This document shows positions 1 to 8,881 of a stretch of DNA of 38,053 nt, piece after piece. Each line of letters starts with the position of its first letter. The stretch's first letter is position 1. The notes under the pieces were generated by a model that was not told the origin of the DNA, ran no database searches, and saw only the letters and a list, made by a program, of their open reading frames with translations. The DNA comes from an uncultured Mailhella sp. (GTDB lineage Bacteria > Desulfobacterota > Desulfovibrionia > Desulfovibrionales > Desulfovibrionaceae). The stretch is taken from assembly GCA_944323575.1 (NCBI GenBank), contig CALUTB010000013.1, forward strand, positions 1 to 38,053, read 5' to 3'. The position numbers and the translations under genes were made by a program.

Positions 1-1232
1 CTCCACGGCAGACGGTCGGCGCGCAGGAAGGAAGCGCCGGCGCTTTCCTCGCAGCCCAGGCAGCAGGTGCCTGAGTGCAGACCGGGCACGAACCACTTGA
101 AGCCCACGGGCACTTCCATGACGGAGCGGCCGTAGGATTCGGCCACGCGGTTGAGCATGGAGCTTGTGACCACGGTCTTGCCGATGGCGGCGTCGGGACG
201 CCAGGCTCTGCGGAAGCCGTCTCTGCCGTCGCGGATGAGGAAGTCCACGACCACGGAGAGGTAGTGGTTGGGATTCATGAGTCCTTCGGGGGTGACGATA
301 CCGTGTCTGTCGGAGTCGGGATCGCAGGCGAATGCGATGTCGAAGCGGTCCTTCAGCTTGAGCAGCTCGGCCATGGCATAGGGAGAGGAGCAGTCCATGC
401 GGATCTTGCCGTCGTGGTCGAGGGGCATGAAGCGGAAGGTGGGATCGTATTGATTGTTGGTGTTTTCTATGCTGAGACCGTATGTTTCCGCGATGGGTTC
501 CCAGTAGGCGAGACTGGCGCCGCCGAGGGGGTTCACGCCGAGTCTGAGTCCGGAAGAGGCGATGGCGGCAAAGTCGATGACGTTGCGCAGATCGTTCACG
601 TAGCAGGAGACGTAGTCATGATCCTGCACGAGTCCGGAGCGCAGAGCCTTGTAGAGGCTGATGCGCTTCACGTCTCTGTTGCCGTCCTCAAGGAGCTGAT
701 TGGCGCGATCCTGGATGCGTGCGGTGAGCGTGGTGTCGGCCGGACCGCCGTGGGGAGGATTGTACTTGAAGCCGCCGTCCTGAGGCGGATTGTGGGAAGG
801 CGTGATGACGATGCCGTCCGCGGTGGCCGTGGACTGGCGGTTCCAGCTGAGAATGGCGTGGGAGATGGCGGGCGTGGGCGTGTAGCCGTGGCCGGTCTGG
901 ACCATGGTCACGACGCCGTTGGCGGCGAGCACTTCCAGAGCGGTGCGCCATGCCGGTTCGGACAGGGCGTGCGGATCCTTGCCGAGGAAGAGCGGTCCGG
1001 CGATGCCCTCGGCCTTGCGCACGTCGCAGACGGCCTGGGTGACGGCAAGAATGTGGGCTTCATTGAAGCTGGTGCGCAGGGAGGAGCCGCGATGACCGGA
1101 GGTGCCGAAGCTGACGGCCTGTTCCGGGATGTCCGGAGAGGGTTCGAAGGTATAGTAGGAGGATATGAGCGCGGGAATGTCGGTGAGCTGGTCGGGGCGG
1201 GGAAGCCGGCCCGCCTGAGGATCGAGAGCCAT
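1..1232 (-). CDS. pgm: Phosphoglucomutase, alpha-D-glucose specific (3' end cut by window edge)
   Basis: Interconverts glucose-1-phosphate and glucose-6-phosphate in the cytoplasm, feeding nucleotide-sugar synthesis. The visible 410 residues begin MALDPQAGRL. The phosphoserine loop TPSHNPP is present with the catalytic serine at residue 146, the same position as in E. coli Pgm. The Mg-binding loop DPDSDRHG lies near residue 305, and a sugar-binding stretch (EVPVGFKWF) follows further on. The family is about 550 residues, so roughly the last 140 are outside the window. The start at 1232 is preceded by GGAG at a good distance. It has its own promoter (1280-1308). The UDP-glucose dehydrogenase at 20.6 kb uses a product of this pathway but is not linked. 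Identification is firm. Confidence 0.95.
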   Translation of the reverse strand, partial: MALDPQAGRLPRPDQLTDIPALISSYYTFEPSPDIPEQAVSFGTSGHRGSSLRTSFNEAHILAVTQAVCDVRKAEGIAGPLFLGKDPHALSEPAWRTALEVLAANGVVTMVQTGHGYTPTPAISHAILSWNRQSTATADGIVITPSHNPPQDGGFKYNPPHGGPADTTLTARIQDRANQLLEDGNRDVKRISLYKALRSGLVQDHDYVSCYVNDLRNVIDFAAIASSGLRLGVNPLGGASLAYWEPIAETYGLSIENTNNQYDPTFRFMPLDHDGKIRMDCSSPYAMAELLKLKDRFDIAFACDPDSDRHGIVTPEGLMNPNHYLSVVVDFLIRDGRDGFRRAWRPDAAIGKTVVTSSMLNRVAESYGRSVMEVPVGFKWFVPGLHSGTCCLGCEESAGASFLRADRLPW

Positions 1233-1279
1233 GATACATCTCCAGAAAGTGGCAGAGGTGACAGAATGTGCTGCGGCAC

Positions 1280-1308
1280 AGAATACGCCAAAAGACGGAG
1301 CTTGTTAA
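1280..1308 (-). promoter_or_regulatory. sigma70-type promoter of pgm
   Basis: On the minus strand, -35 TTAACA and -10 TATTCT are separated by exactly 17 nt. The expected transcription start near 1273 gives a leader of about 40 nt before the pgm start at 1232. Seen by eye only. Confidence 0.6.
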
Positions 1309-1443
1309 TATAAAAGAGCGCGCCGGAAAGGACGGCGGAAGAAATTTTCGTGTCGCTGAAGCGTTCGGAGAGAAGGCATGGCAGAAAGGCGCAGGACGGG
1401 AAAGGAGGGAGAAGGCGCGTTCGGACGGGACTGTCTGCGCCGG

Positions 1444-2226
1444 TCAGCGCGGGTGTTCCAGGCTCCAGATATAGATGCGTCTTTCCCTGTCGACGGCATC
1501 GGGCAGCAGCAGACGCAGGCAGGCATGGAAGGCGGGGCCGTGATTCATGGCTCTCAGATGGCACAGTTCGTGGCAGAGCACGTAGTCGATGAGAGGCAGG
1601 GGCATGGCGATGAGCTGTTCGGCAAGGATGATGTTTCCCCGGACGGAGCAGCTTCCCCAGCGTCTTCTGAGGGAGCGCACGGCAAGGGAGCGCACGGCGG
1701 CGTCGTCTCCGAGCAGCGCGCAGGCCCGGCGCTCCATGCGGGCGAGGCGGCGTCCGAGCACCAGCGCGGCCGTTTCCCTGCGCCAGCGGCGGAAGGATCG
1801 TTCCATGGTGTTTTCATCCGGGTCGCGTCCGGGACAGGGCAGCTTCAGGCGGTGACCTTCGAATCCGGCTCTGACGCCCCGGATGAGGGGCACGGCATGC
1901 AGAAGAAAGGGGCGGCCGAGAAAGAACACGGGTTCTCCCTCCTTAAAAACGGAAGGCGTGCCGCGGTGGGACGTGAAGAAATCGCGTTTGCTGCGTATCC
2001 AGTCGAGGCGGGAGAACAGGAAGGCGAACACTTTTTCCTCGGACAGTCCGGCAGGCGCTCTGACCACGACGGAACCGTCGGAGCGGATGGTCATGCGCAG
2101 GGTCCGGCAGCCGTCGCGCTGAAAGAGAAAGAGCACGTCCGTACCGGGAAGCAGCATCTGCCGCTCCTCTCTGATTCGGCGTGCATTTCCTTCGGGCCGG
2201 ATGCGTCGGCGCTGCGCGGTCAGCAT
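1444..2226 (-). CDS. YgjP/SprT-like zinc metallopeptidase-domain protein (M48-type, DUF45)
   Basis: Predicted metal-dependent hydrolase of the YgjP family; its substrate is not known. The 260-residue protein carries the zinc motif HELCH at 219-223, a further His pair at 229 and 234 (NHGPAFH), and the family block RWGSCS at 189-194. The N-terminal half is the usual beta-rich region (MTIRSDGSVVVRAP). I chose ATG 2226 because AGGTGG precedes it; a GTG at 2232 is also in frame. The start overlaps the stop of the upstream membrane protein by 7 nt, so translation is probably coupled. It is the last gene of the CBS-membrane protein-YgjP unit. No signal peptide is visible, so it is probably cytoplasmic. 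Confidence 0.85.
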   Translation of the reverse strand: MLTAQRRRIRPEGNARRIREERQMLLPGTDVLFLFQRDGCRTLRMTIRSDGSVVVRAPAGLSEEKVFAFLFSRLDWIRSKRDFFTSHRGTPSVFKEGEPVFFLGRPFLLHAVPLIRGVRAGFEGHRLKLPCPGRDPDENTMERSFRRWRRETAALVLGRRLARMERRACALLGDDAAVRSLAVRSLRRRWGSCSVRGNIILAEQLIAMPLPLIDYVLCHELCHLRAMNHGPAFHACLRLLLPDAVDRERRIYIWSLEHPR

Positions 2227-3014
2227 AGCCACCTGCGGCTTGAGGGCAGAAGGAGGCAGACGGTGCCTGCGATCATGAGTGCGGCGAGAACGGCCATGAG
2301 CAGGGGATCGGCGCCTTCGGCGCCGGGCAGGGCGCGGAACATTTCAAGGAGGGAGAGAAGGCAGCAGCAGCCCCAGGCCGGAACGAAGCCGACATTGCCG
2401 CGTTCGGCGATGACGTAGCGCAGCGCGAAGAAGCGCCAGCCCTCGCAGATCATGTCGAGTCCGCCCGTATGGAGCACGGCAGAGCCTATGCCCTCCGTCG
2501 GGGTGAAGGGGAGCAGAAAGAGCATGAGCACGAGCGCGAGCGAGATCGCGCCGAAGGCGCGCACGGAGCGGGGCGCGGGAAGGGCCGGTCCGGACCGCGG
2601 CAGAAGCAGGGAGACGGTCTTGTAGGAGACGTAGAGCAGCGGACAGGAAAAGACCGGTGCGATGGTGAATGCCGCCATGGGCAACATGATGTCGGGCAGA
2701 TGAATCCAGTCGAAGAACGCTCTGGCGCAGAGCAGGAAGAAGATCGCACACAGAGCGAAGGAAAGAAGCACGGCGCGGGCCGTCTCGCGCAGGATCACGG
2801 AAAGCGGTCTCGTGTGATCGGGCCAGACGTACAGGGCCGGAGGCAGAACCAGCGAAAGCGCACAGATCAGCGCAAAGCCCGTCCAGCCCGGCTGGGGGGA
2901 GAGGCAGTCGGTCAGGGAGTGCAGATCGGCGCAGACGAGAAGAAGCCATCCCGTCGCGGGGATGGCTGCCAGAGTCAGGACAAGAACGGAGAAGCAGCGC
3001 GAAAGAACGATCAT
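2220..3014 (-). CDS. Unknown polytopic membrane protein
   Basis: I do not recognise this 264-residue protein. About seven hydrophobic segments can be seen (roughly residues 5-27, 46-64, 80-101, 108-130, 153-170, 203-225 and 233-252), so it is an inner-membrane protein. A short charged loop (WPDHTRP) follows the second segment. There are many cysteines (about ten), including CCC in the sixth segment, but no CxxC-type metal motif. Its ATG overlaps the stop of the CBS gene as ATGA, and its own stop overlaps the YgjP start, so all three are likely translated as one coupled unit. The CBS domains upstream may sense a nucleotide for this membrane protein; that is only inference from the arrangement. 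Confidence 0.7.
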   Translation of the reverse strand: MIVLSRCFSVLVLTLAAIPATGWLLLVCADLHSLTDCLSPQPGWTGFALICALSLVLPPALYVWPDHTRPLSVILRETARAVLLSFALCAIFFLLCARAFFDWIHLPDIMLPMAAFTIAPVFSCPLLYVSYKTVSLLLPRSGPALPAPRSVRAFGAISLALVLMLFLLPFTPTEGIGSAVLHTGGLDMICEGWRFFALRYVIAERGNVGFVPAWGCCCLLSLLEMFRALPGAEGADPLLMAVLAALMIAGTVCLLLPSSRRWLC

Positions 3015-3463
3015 TCTTCGGCGGCGAGACGCTTGAGCAGGTCTTCCATGCCCACGACGCCCACGAGTCGTCCGTCCTTCTGGACGGGCAGCGTGTAGTA
3101 ACGCTGTTCCACCATGAGGGTGGCGATCTCATCCACCGTGGTTTCGGGCGTGATGGCGTGCGGATCGGTGCTCATCACCTCGCCGACGGTGCTTGCGGCC
3201 ATGCGGCGCAGCTCGCGGGAGAACTTGCCCGGCATCTGCATGGGAATGGCGCCGCCGAGCAGCAGGAAGTAGCCGGGAGTTTCCAGCTTCTTGTCCAGCG
3301 AGATGAGGTCGGACTGCGTGAGAATGCCGATGAGTCTGTCGTTCTCGACGACGGGAAGCCCGTTGAAGTGTCCGTCAAGCAGCAGGCGTGCCGCATCACG
3401 CAGCGTGGTCTCGCGCGTGACGGTGACGGGGGTCGTGGTCATGATATCGGCGGCAGTCTTCAT
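3011..3463 (-). CDS. Two-CBS-domain regulatory protein
   Basis: A 150-residue protein made almost entirely of two CBS domains (about residues 4-62 and 90-150). CBS pairs bind adenosyl ligands such as AMP, ATP or SAM and act as sensors. Typical repeats are visible: MTTTPVTVTRETTL with GLPVVENDRLIGILTQSDL, and MSTDPHAITPETTV with TLPVQKDGRLVGVVGMEDLL. The insert LGGAIPMQMPGKF between them is common in stand-alone CBS proteins of anaerobes. The start at 3463 has GGAGG six nt upstream; an open frame continues upstream without a better site. It is the first gene of a coupled operon (ATGA overlap with the membrane protein) driven by the promoter at 3633-3661. Confidence 0.9.
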   Translation of the reverse strand: MKTAADIMTTTPVTVTRETTLRDAARLLLDGHFNGLPVVENDRLIGILTQSDLISLDKKLETPGYFLLLGGAIPMQMPGKFSRELRRMAASTVGEVMSTDPHAITPETTVDEIATLMVEQRYYTLPVQKDGRLVGVVGMEDLLKRLAAEE

Positions 3464-3537
3464 GATGATCCTCCGGATTGGAAGGTTTGTGGAAGGGGCG
3501 TCTGCTGCGGCCGGATGCGCAGAAGACGCGGTCCCTT

Positions 3538-3559
3538 GCGGAACGGACGTTCGTTCCGC
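3538..3559. repeat. Perfect inverted repeat in CBS operon leader
   Basis: GCGGAACG and CGTTCCGC flank six bases. It lies in the roughly 160-nt leader between the promoter and the CBS gene and could form an RNA hairpin or be a protein site. No T-run follows on the minus strand, so it is not an intrinsic terminator. Confidence 0.45.
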
Positions 3560-3632
3560 ATCACGGGGCGAGGCGTCTTTCCGGAGGCATCTTCGGTCAA
3601 GACGGCGGGCACAACCCCGGGTCCTTACCTGC

Positions 3633-3661
3633 ATTAAAGAGTGAACCGCCTGATCTGTCAA
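3633..3661 (-). promoter_or_regulatory. Strong sigma70-type promoter of the CBS operon
   Basis: Minus strand: consensus -35 TTGACA, 17-nt spacer, -10 TTTAAT. The start of transcription would be near 3626, leaving a leader of about 160 nt before the CBS gene. This is one of the best promoter matches in the window. Confidence 0.75.
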
Positions 3662-3663
3662 GA

Positions 3664-3700
3664 CATCCGGCCGCCTCCCGGAAAGGGACGGGGCCGGATG
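3664..3700 (-). terminator. Hairpin between CMD-family gene and CBS promoter
   Basis: CATCCGGCC pairs with GGCCGGATG around a second short G/C stem. It starts about 30 nt after the stop of the CMD-family gene. On the minus strand it is not followed by a T-run (the T-run lies on the plus-strand side), so termination is plausible by position but the classic form is incomplete. Confidence 0.35.
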
Positions 3701-3730
3701 CTCGTGTTTTTCAGAAAAAGGAGAGCCGGA

Positions 3731-4582
3731 CTAGTCCGGAAGAACGGCGTTGACGCAGGAGAGGGCGTTCAGCGTGCGCGGAAAGCCGATGAGGGGAAGC
3801 GCCGTTTCCAGAGCCGCGCTGAGGTCGTTTTTGTCGTTGCCCACGCTGACGTTGCCCTGAATGTGGCTCTTCACCTGCGCTTCGCATCCGCCGAGAGCGC
3901 TAATGACGGAGAAGGTCAGAAGCTCGCGTTCCTTGAGATCCAGGCCGCGGCGCGTATAGATGTCGCCGAAGCAGAAGGCGGAAAGATGCGTGACCATGAT
4001 CGTCTTCTGATTGTCGGCAGCGGCGGCGTGCATGGCGTCGATGGCGTCGCCGAAGATGCGCTTCTGCACGGCGAGTCCGTCACGGAAGCGGCTTTCCTCC
4101 GTGACCGTGGACTGATTCTCCAGCGGCAGCGCGACGCCGTGCTTCTGAAAGACGCCGTTCACGGCGCGGACGGCGGCTTCGGTCCGGGGAAAGCCCGCGT
4201 AGGGCGCGCACTGATAGACGGCTTCCCGGATCTTCACGGGAGGTACGCCGTCTTTGAGGGCGGCGTCGACGGCGCTTTCGATGTCGTCCGCGGCCTGAAG
4301 CGCGGTGAGCACGGAGATCGTCACCAGATGCCGGAGTTCGGGGGAAAGGACGCCGGAACCGGACATGAGCCTGTCGCGCATGGCGATAAGATCGGGATCG
4401 GTCCGCCTGAGGGAAGATTCGGCGTCGTCAGAATGCTGAGAGTATGCGTTCATCATGGGGTCTGCTCCGAAAGGGGCTTCCGCAGCATGGGCGGAAGGAA
4501 GGAAAGAAGACTGGGGTGCGGCAAGCATGAGAAGAAGGACGAGAACCCGGTGGAAGAGGGGTGGGAAGACGGATCTGGTCAT
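3731..4582 (-). CDS. Exported protein with tandem carboxymuconolactone decarboxylase-like (CMD/AhpD-fold) domains
   Basis: The 283-residue protein begins with a clear Sec signal peptide: basic start, hydrophobic VLVLLLMLAAP, and a likely cut after SAHA at residues 31-34. Two CMD repeats follow, around residues 80-155 (LRHLVTISVLTALQA, then GFPRTEAAVRAVNGVF) and 215-280 (ERELLTFSVISALGG, then GFPRTLNALSCVNAV). The AhpD active-site motif ExxCxxC is absent, so peroxidase activity like AhpD is unlikely. Family members act on carboxymuconolactone or as thiol reductases, but the substrate here is not known; the signal peptide suggests the periplasm. The start has AGGGAG upstream. It is monocistronic, transcribed divergently from groES. 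Confidence 0.8.
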   Translation of the reverse strand: MTRSVFPPLFHRVLVLLLMLAAPQSSFLPSAHAAEAPFGADPMMNAYSQHSDDAESSLRRTDPDLIAMRDRLMSGSGVLSPELRHLVTISVLTALQAADDIESAVDAALKDGVPPVKIREAVYQCAPYAGFPRTEAAVRAVNGVFQKHGVALPLENQSTVTEESRFRDGLAVQKRIFGDAIDAMHAAAADNQKTIMVTHLSAFCFGDIYTRRGLDLKERELLTFSVISALGGCEAQVKSHIQGNVSVGNDKNDLSAALETALPLIGFPRTLNALSCVNAVLPD

Positions 4583-5132
4583 GGAAGCTCCCTGGGTGAA
4601 GGTTGATACGGGCGGGGCGCTTTCGTGCGCATGCCTGTCGTCAACGCCCCGTCACGGAGAAAACATAGAACTGTCTCCGGCGCGGGGATAGTGACGTTTC
4701 CCTCTTTTTCTTGCCTGAAACTGCCTCGGACGCATTTTCCGGCGGTTCTGCCGGTTCCTTCGGAGGAATGGTCGGGCGCTGCTGCCGGAGGTCGGGCGGA
4801 GGGCCTTTTTGCCGTGAGTTTTTTCTCTTCCGCTTTCCGGAAAAAGAGAAGAATGCGGCCGCCGAGGTCGGAAGGAAAAAAATATAAAGAAATTTTATTT
4901 TTATAACATATTGAAATAATTAATAATAAATAAAAGAATCCGGAATGTGTCGAAAAAAAATGCGTTTTGCCCCTTTTCAAGTCCGAAAGCGGGCTTATTT
5001 ATGGTTCGTCGCCGGGAAGATACCTTCCGGCGGCGTCGTTTCCGACGTTCTTTCCTTATGTTTCATCCGGCTCTGCCGGGGTGCGTCGGAAGCCGATTCC
5101 TTACAACAAAATTTTCTGGGAGGATATGGGTA
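4583..5132. promoter_or_regulatory. Divergent intergenic region upstream of groES, with AT-rich core
   Basis: A 550-base gap between the divergent CMD-family gene and groES. The stretch around 4880-4940 is very AT-rich in an otherwise GC-rich genome. Within it, plus-strand TTGAAA (4911-4916) and AAGAAT (4934-4939) are 17 nt apart and are the best sigma70-type candidate, which gives a groES leader of about 190 nt. I see no CIRCE repeat (TTAGCACTC-N9-GAGTGCTAA) and no good heat-shock sigma32 match. The leader has small G/C hairpins near 5021-5040. No gene is supported here. Confidence 0.4.
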
Positions 5133-5414
5133 ATGAAACCCCTGAATGACCGTGTGCTCGTGAAACGCCTTGAATCCGAAGAAAAGACCGCCGGTGGTCT
5201 GTTCATCCCCGATGCCGCCAAGGAAAAGCCCTCAAAGGGTGAAATCATTGCCTGCGGCCCCGGCAAGCTGAATGACAAGGGCGAACGCGTCGCCATGGAA
5301 GTGAAGCCCGGCGACGTCGTGCTCTTCGCCAAGTATGCCGGCACCGAGATCAAGGTCAACGGCGCCGATCACATCATCATGCGCGAAGAAGACATTCTCG
5401 CCATCCTCGACTAA
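5133..5414 (+). CDS. groES: Co-chaperonin GroES (Cpn10)
   Basis: A 93-residue lid of the GroEL folding chamber, of normal family length. It starts [13 protein letters not shown] and carries the mobile loop ([20 protein letters not shown]), the family block [16 protein letters not shown] and the C-terminal end [10 protein letters not shown]. The start at 5133 has GGGAGG at 5118-5123. An open frame runs upstream, but that part shows no family similarity. It is followed 39 nt later by groEL in a standard bicistronic operon. Confidence 0.97.
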   Translation: MKPLNDRVLVKRLESEEKTAGGLFIPDAAKEKPSKGEIIACGPGKLNDKGERVAMEVKPGDVVLFAKYAGTEIKVNGADHIIMREEDILAILD

Positions 5415-5453
5415 TTCCGACCAACTTCCTCTATTTTTTCAGGAGAACAAATC

Positions 5454-7088
<1,635 letters not shown>

Positions 7089-7100
7089 TAGAAAATGCAC

Positions 7101-7166
7101 GACGGGCTTCGGCCCGTCGCATCCGATGGAAAAAGGGAGAACTGCCTGCGCGGTTCTCCCTTTTTT
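7101..7166 (+). terminator. groESL terminator (two hairpins, second with T-run)
   Basis: A first hairpin, GACGGG-cttcgg-CCCGTC (7101-7118), is followed by a rho-independent terminator: GGGAGAAC (7135-7142), 10-nt loop, GTTCTCCC (7153-7160) and six T. It begins just after the groEL stop. Confidence 0.9.
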
Positions 7167-7211
7167 CGTACCGGCTTCTGCCTGGCGGCACCGAGAAGAG
7201 GAAAAAGACCC

Positions 7212-7625
7212 ATGACGGAATATGACGATCAGGGAAGAAAAATAGTGGAACCGGAAATCGTGACCGACGAGAAGTTTCGCAGTGCGTATTCCGAGGAGGC
7301 GTTTCACAGCAAGCTGCTGCGTTTTGCCGGCGTCATAGGGCGGGAAGGACTGCGTTCGGCGCTCATCCTTTATTATACGTTGCAGAGGAAGGATCTTCCG
7401 GCCAGGACACGCGCCATCATTCTCGGCGCGCTGGGTTATCTGATCCTTCCGGCCGACGTCGTGCCCGACATCATTCCGGTGCTCGGCTTCACCGACGACA
7501 TAGGCATTCTTGCGGCCGCACTTGCGGCCGTGGCCATGTATGTGGACGACGCGGCCGGAGCGAAGGCGGACGCGGCGCTGGAACGCTGGCTGGGAGCGGC
7601 GGAGAAGCTGCTCCGGAAGAAGTGA
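7212..7625 (+). CDS. YkvA-like DUF1232 protein
   Basis: A 137-residue protein with the DUF1232 core: LPARTRAIILGALGYLILP followed by ADVVPDIIPVLGFTDDIG (about residues 60-97), then an Ala-rich helix. The core is hydrophobic and probably membrane-associated. The function of the family is not established. The start at 7212 is preceded by GAAGAGG. An upstream in-frame ATG at 7095 would place the start before the groEL terminator, so it is unlikely. Between groEL and rplU it has its own transcription or is reached by read-through. Confidence 0.8.
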   Translation: MTEYDDQGRKIVEPEIVTDEKFRSAYSEEAFHSKLLRFAGVIGREGLRSALILYYTLQRKDLPARTRAIILGALGYLILPADVVPDIIPVLGFTDDIGILAAALAAVAMYVDDAAGAKADAALERWLGAAEKLLRKK

Positions 7626-7626
7626 G

Positions 7627-7695
7627 GGCAGGGGCGGAACCGAACGAAATGCCGAACATGCCTGCACGGTGTCCGGTCTTTGTCCGCCCCCTGCC
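7627..7695 (+). repeat. Long-arm inverted repeat after the DUF1232 gene
   Basis: GGCAGGGGCGGA (7627-7638) pairs with TCCGCCCCCTGCC (7683-7695) with one bulged C. The 44-nt interior has its own ACCG/CGGT pairing. It starts two bases after the stop codon and has no T-run, so it may be an mRNA 3' end structure or a structured element. No gene is seen in the 7626-8038 gap; the rest holds the rplU promoter and leader. Confidence 0.5.
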
Positions 7696-7788
7696 TGAGC
7701 CGGGCACGGTTCCGTCCTCGGAGGGCGTCCGGCCCGCGGATACGATCCGCAGATTTTGGAACGCGCGGTTTTTTTCTCGAAAAAAAGC

Positions 7789-7817
7789 TTGCCATCGGGA
7801 TAAAAACGGGATATGAA
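7789..7817 (+). promoter_or_regulatory. sigma70-type promoter of rplU-rpmA
   Basis: -35 TTGCCA (7789-7794), 17-nt spacer, -10 TATGAA (7812-7817). Transcription would begin near 7824, with a leader of about 215 nt. A hairpin ATGTCC-gataa-GGACAT (7828-7844) lies at the very 5' end of that leader. Confidence 0.65.
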
Positions 7818-8038
7818 CGTCCTTCGTATGTCCGATAAGGACATCCACAGCACTTGCCTGTAATGGAAAAAGTCGCCTTTCTTCCGGAGAGGCGCACCTG
7901 CACCGACAGACGGGAACAGGTCGTCATGCCTGCCAGCATCATTCAGGGATGTGCGCCGCATACGCGGTTCCGGTTCATCGTTTTACCTGTAAGTATGGGA
8001 AGCAGGCTTCATTTCTGACCCGTTTTTCGGAGGTTTTA

Positions 8039-8347
8039 ATGTACGCTATTGTTGAAGTGCTCGGCAAGCAGTACCGCGTTCAGGAAGGCACCAAGGTGGT
8101 TGTCGACCTCATGGACGCTGAAAAGGACAGCGAAGTGTCCCTCGACCGCGTGCTCATGATCGGCGGCGAAAACACCAAGATCGGCACCCCCGTTGTGGAA
8201 GGCGCCAAGGTGACCGCCAAGGTCGTTGATCACATTCTCGGCGACAAGATCGTGGTGTTCAAGCACAAGCGCCGCAAGGCCGAACGCCGCACCCAGGGCC
8301 ACCGTCAGGAATACACCGTTCTTACTGTTACCGGTATTGTCGCCTAA
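8039..8347 (+). CDS. rplU: 50S ribosomal protein L21
   Basis: A 102-residue large-subunit protein of standard length, starting MYAIVEVLGKQYRVQEG and ending YTVLTVTGIVA. The signature HKRRKAERRTQGHRQEYT near the C-terminus contacts 23S rRNA. The start has GGAGG five to six nt upstream. It is followed 33 nt later by rpmA; rplU-rpmA-obgE is the conserved bacterial order. Confidence 0.97.
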   Translation: MYAIVEVLGKQYRVQEGTKVVVDLMDAEKDSEVSLDRVLMIGGENTKIGTPVVEGAKVTAKVVDHILGDKIVVFKHKRRKAERRTQGHRQEYTVLTVTGIVA

Positions 8348-8380
8348 CGGGCGTACCGCTATTTTCCAAGGAGTTTCATC

Positions 8381-8656
8381 ATGGCACATAAAAAAGCAGG
8401 CGGCAGCTCCCGCAACGGTCGTGACAGTGAAGGTCAGCGCAGAGGCGTGAAGCGCTTCGGCGGTCAGCACGTTCTTGCCGGCAACATCATTGTTCGTCAG
8501 CTCGGCACCGTGGTTTATCCCGGCGCCAATGTCGGCATGGGCCGCGATTACACCCTTTTCGCCAAGTGCGACGGCGTGGTGAAGTTCGAAAAGTTCTTCC
8601 GCAAGCGTCGCGTGCACAAGCGCGTGAGCATCGTGCCCGCGGAAGCTGCGGCGTAA
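8381..8656 (+). CDS. rpmA: 50S ribosomal protein L27
   Basis: A 91-residue protein that reaches the peptidyl-transferase centre. It starts [19 protein letters not shown] with the usual flexible N-terminus and has no extra cleavable extension of the firmicute type. The family blocks [19 protein letters not shown] and [15 protein letters not shown] follow. AAGGAG precedes the start. It ends with an Ala-rich tail and a terminator 25 nt downstream. Confidence 0.97.
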   Translation: MAHKKAGGSSRNGRDSEGQRRGVKRFGGQHVLAGNIIVRQLGTVVYPGANVGMGRDYTLFAKCDGVVKFEKFFRKRRVHKRVSIVPAEAAA

Positions 8657-8681
8657 TTGCGCTTCGGCTTGTGATGTATGG

Positions 8682-8720
8682 GGGCGAGAAGGGCCGAGGC
8701 TCTTCTCGCCCTTTGTGTCT
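8682..8720 (+). terminator. Intrinsic terminator after rpmA
   Basis: GGGCGAGAAG and CTTCTCGCCC (8682-8691 and 8702-8711) form a 10-bp stem followed by TTTGTGTCTTTT. It separates rpmA from obgE, so obgE may be partly transcribed by read-through or from a weak promoter in 8721-8881 that I could not identify. Confidence 0.8.
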
Positions 8721-8881
8721 TTTCGGGGAAGCGGGCCTTTTCACCCGGATTCAACGGCTCGTCCGTCGTCATCCCCTTCGGTATCCGGCGCACGGTCACG
8801 GCGTGCGGGTCCGGCAGAAGACGCGGTTTTCAACGCTGCGCATGCTGCAGAACACCGTGAAGCCAGTCGAGAGGAAAGTAT

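Noticed and set aside
75..1313. Plus-strand open frame over the pgm gene
   Set aside because: The minus strand gives a clear phosphoglucomutase with Ser146 in place; the plus-strand product is low-complexity.
4579..4980. Minus-strand open frame upstream of the CMD-family gene
   Set aside because: It spans the AT-rich promoter island, lacks a ribosome site and resembles no family.
4940..5132. Heat-shock sigma32 or CIRCE element before groES
   Set aside because: A CTTGAAA-like match exists only on the opposite strand and without a -10; no CIRCE inverted repeat.
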